Source: an uncultured Bacteroidales bacterium
GTDB lineage: Bacteria > Bacteroidota > Bacteroidia > Bacteroidales > ML635J-15
Direction: 5' to 3'
DNA: 64,000 nucleotides
NCBI GenBank assembly: GCA_937899245.1
Contig: CALDKB010000014.1
Coordinates: 19,057-83,056, forward strand
Shown: piece by piece, positions 55,278-61,940 of the stretch
How positions within the stretch are numbered: the stretch's first letter is position 1
How the letters are laid out: each line of letters begins with the position of its first letter
Made by a program: the position numbers and the translations under genes
The notes under the pieces: model-generated
Database searches by the model: none
The model's input: the letters and a program-made list of their open reading frames with translations, nothing else
What the model was told of the DNA's origin: nothing

Positions 55278-57401
55278 ATGAGGAAATATTATATTGGCAT
55301 TTTAGCCTTAAATGTATTGATTATGTTATCATCGTGCGAAAAGTCGGGGCAAAACAAGATCAAATACCCGGAAACCAAGAAATGTGACACCGTCGACAAT
55401 TATTTTGGCACATCAGTAGCCGACCCATACCGCTGGCTCGAAGACGATTTTTCGACCGAAACTGCCGAATGGGTAAAGGCACAGAACGAAGTCACCAGCA
55501 ACTATCTGTCGCAAATTCCATATCGCGAGCAGATGAAAAAACACCTCATGGACATCATGAACTACCCGAAGGAGTCGGCACCCAAGAAAATTGGCGAACG
55601 CTACTTCTTCTACTACAATAACGGATTGCAGAACCAGCATGTCCTCTACTACAAGAATTCGCTCGACGAGGAAGCCATAGAACTTCTCGACCCCAACAAG
55701 CTTTCCGACAACGGCACAGTAGCGCTTGCAACATCGGCAATCTCCGACGACGGAAACTTGCTTGGCTATGCCATCTCACGCAACGGTAGCGACTGGGAGG
55801 AAATATACGTGAAGAACATACAGACCGGCGAAACTCTTGCCGACCACCTCATGTGGGTAAAATTCACAAGCATTGCATGGAAGGACGACGGCTTCTTCTA
55901 TAGCCGTTTCCCAGAACCCACAAACGAACTTTCGGGCGTCAACGAAAACGGAAAACTCTACTACCACAAAGTCGGAACCGACCAGAAGGACGATGTCCTA
56001 GCATATGCCGACGAAACAAATCCCGACATCAGCTTCTCTGCTGAGGTAATAAACAATAGATACCTCGTTATTAGCGGAAGTGTCTCAACCTCCGGCAATA
56101 GTCTATACTACAAGGATTTAACAAAAGAAAATTCCGACTTTGTAAAATTGGTCGACAATTTCGAAAACAACTTCTATGTAGTTGATGAAATAAACGGAAA
56201 ATTCATTGTTATGACCGACTACCTCGCTCCTGAATATAAGGTAATTGAAATCTTCCTCGACAATCCAAGTCCCGCAAAATGGCTAGATGTAATTCCAAAG
56301 TCTGAAAGCGGTGTGCTTACCGGAATCAGCCATATCGGCGGCAAGCTGATAGCAAACTATTCAAAGGACGCTCACTCGTGGATTCGCATTTTCGACGAGG
56401 AAGGTCATTTCCTCAACAACCTCGACAACAACATCATTGGCACTATCAGCGGCTTCGACGGCGAGAAGGACGACACCGAAACTTTTTATGTTGTAACTTC
56501 CTACACCACACCGGCAGCCATATACCGCTACGATATCGCCAACAACAAGTCGACATTATACAAGGAATCGGAAATTGACTTCAATTCCAACGACTATACA
56601 ACAGAGCAGAAATTCTACACCTCGAAGGACGGAACAAAAATACCTATCTTCATCACACACAAGAAAGACATAGTCCTCGACGGAACAAATCCGACATTGC
56701 TCTATGGATACGGAGGTTTCAACATTTCGCTTACGCCAGGTTTTAGCCCAACTCGTCTTGCTTGGCTTGAGCAAGGTGGTGTTTATGCTGTTGCCAACAT
56801 TCGTGGCGGTGGCGAATATGGCGAAAACTGGCACAACGCCGGCACAAAGATGAAAAAACAAAACGTATTCGATGACTTTATTGCCGCTGCCGAATTCCTT
56901 ATCAGCGAAGGATATACTACCAGCGAAAAGCTTGCTATCCAAGGAGGTTCCAATGGAGGTCTGCTTGTAGGAGCAGTCGTAAACCAGCGTCCCGACCTGT
57001 TTGCTGTTGCAATTCCGCAGGTTGGCGTTATGGACATGCTTCGCTACCACAAATTTACAATTGGTCGCTACTGGGCTGTCGACTACGGCACCAGCGAAGA
57101 CAGCAAGGAAATGTTCGAATACATCCGCAACTACTCGCCTTTGCATTCGGTTAAGGACGGCGCCAAATATCCGGCAATCCTTGTTACCACCGCCGACCAC
57201 GACGACAGAGTTGTACCGGCACATTCGTTCAAGTATGCAGCCACATTGCAGAACAGCAACATTGGCGACAAGCCCCACCTAATCCGTATCGAAAGCAATG
57301 CAGGTCACGGTAGCGGAAAGCCATTGGACAAGGCAATAGACGAAATCGTCGACATCTATTCGTTCATATTCTACAACATGGGCGTAGAACCGAAATTTTA
57401 A
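55278..57401 (+). CDS. Prolyl oligopeptidase family lipoprotein (S9A)
   Basis: A 707-residue serine peptidase that cuts after proline in short peptides. The N-terminus is a lipoprotein signal (MRKYYIGILALNVLIMLSSC cut at Cys), so it is membrane-held outside the cytoplasm. The beta-propeller covers about 80-430 and the hydrolase about 1-75 and 430-707. The catalytic Ser is in GGSNGGLLVG, the Asp in DHDDRVVPAHS and the His in NAGHGSGKP. The length is normal for the family. The ATG at 55278 is chosen; an upstream in-frame codon would disrupt the lipoprotein signal. Confidence 0.95.
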   Translation: MRKYYIGILALNVLIMLSSCEKSGQNKIKYPETKKCDTVDNYFGTSVADPYRWLEDDFSTETAEWVKAQNEVTSNYLSQIPYREQMKKHLMDIMNYPKESAPKKIGERYFFYYNNGLQNQHVLYYKNSLDEEAIELLDPNKLSDNGTVALATSAISDDGNLLGYAISRNGSDWEEIYVKNIQTGETLADHLMWVKFTSIAWKDDGFFYSRFPEPTNELSGVNENGKLYYHKVGTDQKDDVLAYADETNPDISFSAEVINNRYLVISGSVSTSGNSLYYKDLTKENSDFVKLVDNFENNFYVVDEINGKFIVMTDYLAPEYKVIEIFLDNPSPAKWLDVIPKSESGVLTGISHIGGKLIANYSKDAHSWIRIFDEEGHFLNNLDNNIIGTISGFDGEKDDTETFYVVTSYTTPAAIYRYDIANNKSTLYKESEIDFNSNDYTTEQKFYTSKDGTKIPIFITHKKDIVLDGTNPTLLYGYGGFNISLTPGFSPTRLAWLEQGGVYAVANIRGGGEYGENWHNAGTKMKKQNVFDDFIAAAEFLISEGYTTSEKLAIQGGSNGGLLVGAVVNQRPDLFAVAIPQVGVMDMLRYHKFTIGRYWAVDYGTSEDSKEMFEYIRNYSPLHSVKDGAKYPAILVTTADHDDRVVPAHSFKYAATLQNSNIGDKPHLIRIESNAGHGSGKPLDKAIDEIVDIYSFIFYNMGVEPKF

Positions 57402-57424
57402 ACGATACACTTAATAGACATATG

Positions 57425-57453
57425 AAATGCCGGCAGCAATGTCGGCATTTTTT
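57425..57453 (+). terminator. Intrinsic terminator after the prolyl oligopeptidase gene
   Basis: Stem AAATGCCG (57425-57432) with CGGCATTT (57443-57450), followed by TTT. It lies 24 bases after the stop codon. Confidence 0.75.
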
Positions 57454-57493
57454 GTTGTGCAATCTTCCACGTTTCACTTCCTTCCTCTTTTCA

Positions 57494-57520
57494 GTCATGC
57501 TGAACTTGATTCAGCATCTG
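57494..57520. repeat. REP-like palindrome (ATGCTGAA...TTCAGCAT)
   Basis: ATGCTGAA (57497-57504), five bases, TTCAGCAT (57510-57517). Palindromes of the GTCATGCTGAAC type are dispersed in many Bacteroidota genomes. It sits in the 310-bp gene-free stretch 57402-57711, which otherwise holds a terminator, a promoter and a tandem repeat. Confidence 0.55.
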
Positions 57521-57585
57521 TCAAACAATGCAATACTTCGCAAATATGCCTCCTAAGGCTACAGCCGATTTTTTGTGTGCAAAAA

Positions 57586-57615
57586 TTTGGCAAACCAATA
57601 TTTTTTGTATTTTTG
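57586..57615 (+). promoter_or_regulatory. Promoter (-33 TTTG, -7 TATTTTTG) of the 57712 ATPase gene
   Basis: TTTG at 57586-57589, an 18-base spacer, and TATTTTTG at 57608-57615. The predicted start of transcription falls at about the first base of the 32-bp tandem repeat. Confidence 0.5.
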
Positions 57616-57621
57616 TATTGC

Positions 57622-57693
57622 CGATTTTAAATGAATATCTGCAGTAGCACTGACGATTTTAAATGAATATCTGCAGTAGCACTGACGATTTTA
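57622..57693. repeat. 32-bp tandem repeat, two perfect copies plus 8 bases
   Basis: The unit starting CGATTTTAAATG and ending GCAGTAGCACTGA is repeated exactly at 57622-57653 and 57654-57685; a third copy begins and is cut after eight bases. Each unit holds the small inverted repeat CAGT/ACTG and a CTGCAG site. The last copy ends 18 bases before the ATPase ATG. Confidence 0.95.
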
Positions 57694-57711
57694 ACACATA
57701 AAAAAGCAAGT

Positions 57712-58851
57712 ATGATTGAACGTTACTATAACATTATCAACGAAATAGACGGAAGCATATTTCTATTTGGGGCACGACAAACAGGGAAAAGCACCGCATT
57801 AAAGGCACAATTCAACAATGCCATATACATTGACCTGTTGGATGGTAAAATTAGACGTCGTTTTCAAAGCCAACCAGAACTACTTTACGACCAGCTGAAG
57901 GACAAGCCGGAAAACTCTATCATAATTATTGATGAAATTCCGGAAGTCCCTGAACTTTTGAATGAAGTCCACCGGCTTATCTCACAAAACAACCTTCAGT
58001 TTGTACTTTGTGGAAGCAGTGCCCGCAAATTACGCCGAAAAGGATACAACACGTTGGGCGGCAGAGCTTACCCTTGTTATTTTTATCCATTTGTAAGTGC
58101 CGAAATTCCCGACTTGGATCTTGACAGGGCTCTAACAGTTGGACTTTTACCCAAAATATATCTTGCAAAAAATCCGCAACGCGAACTAACATCTTACATC
58201 GACATTTATCTTAGGGAAGAAATTCAGCAAGAATCACTTGTGCGCAATCTAAATGGGTTTCAGCGCTTTCTTGAGGTTGCAGCACTCACCAACGGAGAAA
58301 TGGTGAACTATGCAAATATTGCCAGCGACTGCAATGTAGCAGCAAACACAGTACGCGAATATTTCACCATTTTGCAGGACACCCTTGTCGGTTATTTTAT
58401 TCCCGCATATCAAAAAACCATCAAACGCAAACTGACACAGGCACCCCGTTTCTATTTCTTCGACATGGGGATATCCAATTATCTTCTAAAACGCACGCAA
58501 CTCACACCAGGCGCGCCAGAATACGGGCATTCGTTCGAGCAATTTGTTGCCACAGAGCTAATTGCCTACATTGGCTACAACCATAAGCGGACCGAACTTT
58601 CGTACTGGCATACATATTCGGGACAGGAAGTTGACTTTGTAATTGGAGATGCAGAAATTGCCATCGAGGTAAAATCCACCGATGAGATACAGCGCAAGCA
58701 TTTGTCGGGACTAAAATTCTTTCACGATGAGCATCCGGAGTGCAGGCTTGTTGTAGTATCGCGCGACATTTTCAGCCGAAGAATCGACAATGTGGAAGCC
58801 ATTTACATTTTCGACTTTTTAAGTATGCTGTGGAAAGGAGAACTTTTTTAG
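57712..58851 (+). CDS. AAA_14 P-loop ATPase with DUF4143 domain (repeat-fronted)
   Basis: A 379-residue ATPase with Walker A GARQTGKST (about 20-28), Walker B IIIIDEIPEVPELLNEVH and FVLCGSSARKLRRKGYNTLGGRA in parts. The DUF4143 half (about 190-379) has a winged helix (NYANIASDCNVAANTVREYF) and a PDDEXK-like end (GQEVDFVIG, IAIEVKS). The family is very common and multi-copy in Bacteroidota; its role is unknown. It is preceded by a 32-bp tandem repeat at its promoter and followed by hairpin-rich DNA. Confidence 0.92.
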   Translation: MIERYYNIINEIDGSIFLFGARQTGKSTALKAQFNNAIYIDLLDGKIRRRFQSQPELLYDQLKDKPENSIIIIDEIPEVPELLNEVHRLISQNNLQFVLCGSSARKLRRKGYNTLGGRAYPCYFYPFVSAEIPDLDLDRALTVGLLPKIYLAKNPQRELTSYIDIYLREEIQQESLVRNLNGFQRFLEVAALTNGEMVNYANIASDCNVAANTVREYFTILQDTLVGYFIPAYQKTIKRKLTQAPRFYFFDMGISNYLLKRTQLTPGAPEYGHSFEQFVATELIAYIGYNHKRTELSYWHTYSGQEVDFVIGDAEIAIEVKSTDEIQRKHLSGLKFFHDEHPECRLVVVSRDIFSRRIDNVEAIYIFDFLSMLWKGELF

Positions 58852-58873
58852 GGCAAAAGTGCAGAACGTTTCT

Positions 58874-58920
58874 CAAGGCAAAGCCTTGGGCATACTGCGG
58901 CGTAGGCTGGAGCCTACGCC
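58874..58920. repeat. Palindromic cluster after the 57712 ATPase gene
   Basis: AAGGC-AAA-GCCTT lies near 58875-58887, and a perfect palindrome GGCGTAGGCT-GG-AGCCTACGCC at 58899-58920 (10-bp arms). A relative of the first element (AAGGC-AGA-GCCTT) is found at about 59334-59346, at the end of the FISUMP fragment. REP-like elements. Confidence 0.65.
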
Positions 58921-58957
58921 GAGCGAATAGCAAGACGCCGAGCAAGTACACAAAAAA

Positions 58958-58990
58958 ACAGCCACCGGAAAAAACCGATGGCTGTTTTGT
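58958..58990 (+). terminator. Intrinsic terminator hairpin
   Basis: ACAGCCACCGG (58958-58968) pairs with CCGATGGCTGT (58975-58985, one mismatch) and is followed by TTTGT. It is about 110 bases after the ATPase stop. Confidence 0.7.
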
Positions 58991-59061
58991 AATGTGTTTC
59001 TTATCAATTTAAAAATCCGCCCGCTACGCAGGGCGGACGCTACCGCACGAAAAAAATAGGT

Positions 59062-59102
59062 AAAAACTTACACCTGCTCTCCCGAGCTGGGTGTAAGTTT
59101 TT
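59062..59102. terminator. Bidirectional terminator at the FISUMP fragment end
   Basis: AAAAACTTACACC and GGTGTAAGTTTTT form a long stem around a GCTC-TCCC-GAGC inner hairpin. It lies just after the stop of the FISUMP fragment on the minus strand. Confidence 0.7.
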
Positions 59103-59108
59103 GTTGTT

Positions 59109-59291
59109 TTAATCGCGAACGCAACGCACAGAACGACCGTCGGTCTTACTGCTGCCGTACCTGTGCACGTAGGCGTTACCGTAGTAGAGGCTGCGGAGGT
59201 AGGCGTTGCTACTGCTATAACCGGTAGCACTCCAGAAGTAGGCGGTGCGGCCGAAATCGTTGTAACTGCCGTAGTAGTAGCCAGCGGGCTG
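59109..59291 (-). pseudogene. C-terminal fragment of a FISUMP-domain protein
   Basis: The minus strand encodes PAGYYYGSYNDFGRTAYFW, then SATGYSSSNAYLRSLYYGN and finally SVRCVRD with a stop at 59109. This is the C-terminal end of the Fibrobacter succinogenes major paralogous (FISUMP) domain, found in secreted proteins of Bacteroidota. The N-terminal part is missing: upstream, the frame runs into unrelated sequence (near 59300) beside the RAYT gene. So it is a remnant left by a deletion or rearrangement. Confidence 0.8.
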
Positions 59292-59359
59292 GCCTACGAC
59301 GGGCTGAGGTTGAGTGTGGATTGAAATTTGTGCAAGGCAGAGCCTTGGGATTTTTCCAA

Positions 59360-59899
59360 TCATTCATCGACATTCCATTTTGCGGGATTTTCCTTTATGT
59401 AATTAACGGTTCGATAATATTCATCGTCTGTACGAATAATATGTTCGTAATAATTCCGCTGCCAGACGGGTGAGCCTTGCGTTTGGCGCAATTCGTTGAT
59501 TTTCCGTGCAGAAAATGTTTTTAATGCACGAACAAATTCGGTAAGGCCGTGTTTCATGGGTTGCGTATCCGTAGGGGACGGTTTTAAACCATCCCCTACG
59601 GATGCACCGCCAACATTATGGTTATTGTCAATTTGTATAATTGCATGAAAATGGTCGGGCATGACAACGTGTTCGTGCAAAACAACATTTGTATAATGCG
59701 ACGGAAAACCGTTCCATACCGATTCAAGGATTTCTCCGTATTCGTTTTTCTGCATTTTACCATCCTTTATTTCCCCGAACAGACATTTTCTGTCCTTGGT
59801 GCAGATTGTCACATAATACAATCCGTTTCGCGAATAATCGTTTCCTTTCAGGCGGATTGTTCTGCGGTGATGTATGTTGGCATAATAATCGTGCAGAAT
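59360..59899 (-). CDS. REP-associated tyrosine transposase (RAYT, Y1/HUH type)
   Basis: Transposase-like HUH nuclease. Visible motifs are YYVTICTKDRKCLFGEI, the HUH pair in VVMPDHFHAII and the catalytic Tyr in NYYEHIIRTDDEYYRTVNYI. The family N-terminus (HHRRTIRLKGNDYSRNG) is in frame up to 59899, where a stop lies just before it; no ATG exists in that stretch. A TTG at 59821 is the first usable start codon. The gene may thus be truncated at its 5' end. In the middle, GDGLKPSPTDT is encoded by a 37-base palindrome (59567-59603). RAYTs move or spread REP palindromes. Confidence 0.85.
   Translation of the reverse strand: MLHDYYANIHHRRTIRLKGNDYSRNGLYYVTICTKDRKCLFGEIKDGKMQKNEYGEILESVWNGFPSHYTNVVLHEHVVMPDHFHAIIQIDNNHNVGGASVGDGLKPSPTDTQPMKHGLTEFVRALKTFSARKINELRQTQGSPVWQRNYYEHIIRTDDEYYRTVNYIKENPAKWNVDE
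59567..59603. repeat. 37-bp near-perfect palindrome inside the RAYT gene
   Basis: Arms ATCCGTAGGGGA (59567-59578) and TCCCCTACGGAT (59592-59603) are perfect; the inner GGTTT-T-AAACC is also paired, leaving one mismatched pair. It is read in frame as GDGLKPSPTDT. Confidence 0.9.
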
Positions 59900-59996
59900 T
59901 TACTATCTTTTTTTTCACTCTATCTTGCAATTTCTCTATTCTACTCATCAGCGCATCAAAATCCAACGAATCTCCATAAATGAAGAAACGTCTCAT
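59890..59996 (-). pseudogene. 5' fragment of a third gene of the AbiE operon
   Basis: An ATG at 59996, six bases after the AbiEii stop, opens MRRFFIYGDSLDFDALMSRI, followed by a basic helical stretch (KLQDRVKKKIVNSAR). Near 59890 the frame enters the RAYT region out of phase and stops at 59757. The first 35 residues look like a real coding start with a helix-rich pattern. The rest seems to have been removed where the RAYT now lies. Confidence 0.45.
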
Positions 59997-60002
59997 ATCA
60001 GC

Positions 60003-60923
60003 CTAATCCGCTCTCCACGCCTCAATATTCTGTTTAGGCACCATAAAATTGATTGTAGCAGGATTATGAAGGTCATAATTCACATATTTCATAGCATAAT
60101 ATGTACGACGATGTTCAACGATTGCATCGTATAAAGAACGGTCAGACAAAGCCTCTATACCATACTGGGTATCCATCAGTTTCTCCAAATCATACAAATG
60201 CCGTGACATCCTAACACTTCTTGGCTTATCTTTCTGAAACTCCTCGGCAAGTAAAAATATCTTCTCCAAAAATGTGCGTGTCGGCACAACAGTCCTTACT
60301 TTGCAATCGGCATCTGAATCCTCGCCATCGAAACTTTCACCAATAAGAGAATGGATATCTCGTTCTTCGGTCGGTTCGTCCATCGAAAGGCAACTAATCT
60401 CAATCTTCACACGAGGCGGAATATAACTGATTGTTTCCTCTAACACCGAAGTATAATGCAGCAAAATAACAGTTGGGTCGGTATCTGAATCTATCGGCTG
60501 TTTTTCCCCGTTACCATTCTGTATATGAGTTACATTCTCTATATTGTAACCTGTAATACCCATATCTTTCAAATTGGCATCCAATTGTTCCGAGAGAGTC
60601 TCGTGTATATATTTTCGTGCCATTTTGCGCAATTTCTCGCGCTGGCTCTTGCTTGTCTTATCTATGCCGAAAAAATTATGACTGATAGCCAAGTCAATGT
60701 CCTCGGAAAAACGCTCAATAATGTTAAATCCTTTTGATAGTGACGTGCCGCCCTTAAATATCAACGACTTACGACATTCAGTTCTAAACAATGCATTCAA
60801 TGTGACCGTTACCCACCAGTCCTTTTCTATTGCAACCTGATTAATGCCAGGATGTTCAGTTTCTGTCCTCTGCAACATCGCCAGACGGTCAAGCAACTCA
60901 TTATTTAACCATAATTTCTCCAT
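60003..60923 (-). CDS. AbiEii-type nucleotidyltransferase toxin
   Basis: A 306-residue protein of the AbiEii (type IV toxin-antitoxin) family, which blocks growth by transferring nucleotides, in known cases to tRNA. The nucleotidyltransferase core is clear: FKGGTSLSKGFNIIERFSEDIDLAI at about 57-82 (G-S-x-K and DxD), shown here in halves as FKGGTSLSKG and RFSEDIDLAI. Later motifs are VKIEISCLSM and TRTFLEKIFLLAEEFQ. Its start is three bases after the antitoxin-like gene's stop, the usual AbiE order. Confidence 0.88.
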   Translation of the reverse strand: MEKLWLNNELLDRLAMLQRTETEHPGINQVAIEKDWWVTVTLNALFRTECRKSLIFKGGTSLSKGFNIIERFSEDIDLAISHNFFGIDKTSKSQREKLRKMARKYIHETLSEQLDANLKDMGITGYNIENVTHIQNGNGEKQPIDSDTDPTVILLHYTSVLEETISYIPPRVKIEISCLSMDEPTEERDIHSLIGESFDGEDSDADCKVRTVVPTRTFLEKIFLLAEEFQKDKPRSVRMSRHLYDLEKLMDTQYGIEALSDRSLYDAIVEHRRTYYAMKYVNYDLHNPATINFMVPKQNIEAWRAD

Positions 60924-60926
60924 TTT

Positions 60927-61532
60927 TTATAGCATAGGTTTTACTATTCTCTTCATCCATACTGGCATCATATCCACATCATTTGCCAATGTTTTCCTGT
61001 CTGGTTCCTTGGATATCAGTCCGCGTATTGTCTGCAATTCCTCTTGTCCTAAATTTTCCTGCTTCAATGCTTTCAACGCTTGTACCAACAGCGCAATGAG
61101 CCTTGTTCCATAGCAGAAATTCTTTGGCACACCCCTTTTCAGCATTACTCGCTGGTTGGTCAGCTTGATTATGCGTTCACTGCCTGTAGTCAGATAGGTG
61201 TAGTTCATTTGCACCTGAGTTGACAACCCCAAGATATTCAACGCCGTTATCCCCGAAGGTATAATTTGTGCATTGTCGCGCACTGCGATAGCCTGTACAA
61301 TCTTATCAACGGAAGGCAAAACATCTCCAAACCTGCTTTTCCGTGGCTTGGCATATATTCCTTGGGCCAGTTTCACCAAAATGCCATCGTTTGTCAGTTC
61401 TGCCAATGTTCCGCCAACAAATTCGGAATGATATTCAGGAAAATCGGTACGGAACAATACGGAATCCTCGGGCAATGCCTCTATGCGTTGCCTAAGCGTG
61501 TCGCCATTCTTTATTGAATATTCACCCGACAT
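60927..61532 (-). CDS. AbiEi-like antitoxin (DUF6088-type)
   Basis: A 201-residue protein from the ATG at 61532. The N-terminal part is a winged-helix-like unit (VGGTLAELTNDGILVKLAQGIYAKPRKS) as in AbiEi antitoxins, and the middle has PSGITALNILGLSTQVQMNYTY, which is typical of the DUF6088/AbiEi group. It lies upstream of the AbiEii toxin with a three-base gap. In known pairs the antitoxin represses its own promoter through inverted repeats; none was recognised here. Confidence 0.82.
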   Translation of the reverse strand: MSGEYSIKNGDTLRQRIEALPEDSVLFRTDFPEYHSEFVGGTLAELTNDGILVKLAQGIYAKPRKSRFGDVLPSVDKIVQAIAVRDNAQIIPSGITALNILGLSTQVQMNYTYLTTGSERIIKLTNQRVMLKRGVPKNFCYGTRLIALLVQALKALKQENLGQEELQTIRGLISKEPDRKTLANDVDMMPVWMKRIVKPML

Positions 61533-61565
61533 TACACCTTTGAAATTTCGACAATTTTTCAAAGG

Positions 61566-61573
61566 CAAAGGTA
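61566..61573 (-). promoter_or_regulatory. -7 promoter element (TACCTTTG) for the AbiE pair
   Basis: Minus strand reads TACCTTTG, an exact TAnnTTTG match, 34 bases before the ATG at 61532. The stretch 61569-61940 holds this, a terminator-like hairpin and the palindromes before the 61941 gene. Confidence 0.5.
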
Positions 61574-61704
61574 GAAATAAATTTTTACAAGGAAAAGATT
61601 TTCCAACAAAAAAATAAATCCATTAAAATGAAACCATCTCAAACGACCTCAAACAAATATAAACCCAGAAACGGCAAAGCCATTCAAACGGCGAAGCCAT
61701 AAAC

Positions 61705-61735
61705 AAAAAAACGCACCCTTTCCGATGCGTTTTTC
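61705..61735. repeat. Terminator-like hairpin, copy 1 (flanks the 61941 ATPase)
   Basis: AAAAACGCA/TGCGTTTTT with loop CCCTTTCCGA. The 31-base sequence 61705-61735 is identical to 63548-63578, and similarity continues at lower level for about 30-70 bases (GCTGATTTGTGCAA-like, then GAGCCT). The two copies enclose the ATPase gene. Confidence 0.85.
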
Positions 61736-61828
61736 ATTATGCTTTGCTGATTTGTGCAATACAAAACCTTGTTGTTTCTGCGACATAGCAGCAACGAGCC
61801 TACGACAAACTGGGGCATGTCCATCTCT

Positions 61829-61930
61829 TTATAATCCGCCTAAATTCTACTCACAAGAATAAAATAGGCGAATTATAATTTTATATTTCGCCTATTTAGT
61901 AAAATTACATACCTTTGTGGCGGATTATAA
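61829..61930. repeat. Nested palindromes (GGCGGATTATAA type) at an ATPase promoter
   Basis: Outer pair: TTATAATCCGCC (61829-61840) and GGCGGATTATAA (61919-61930). Inner pair: AAATAGGCGAA (61863-61873) and TTTCGCCTATTT (61886-61897), with AATTATAA after the first. The right outer copy begins two bases after the -7 box, at the predicted transcript start, as an operator would. Confidence 0.85.
61910..61917 (+). promoter_or_regulatory. -7 promoter element (TACCTTTG) of the 61941 ATPase gene
   Basis: Exact TAnnTTTG match, 23 bases before the ATG at 61941 and touching the palindromic site GGCGGATTATAA. Confidence 0.55.
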
Positions 61931-61940
61931 TTATTGGATT

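Noticed and set aside
56556..57278. 240-codon open frame antisense to the prolyl oligopeptidase gene
   Set aside because: It is opposite the catalytic domain with all active-site motifs intact; the antisense protein shows no family pattern.
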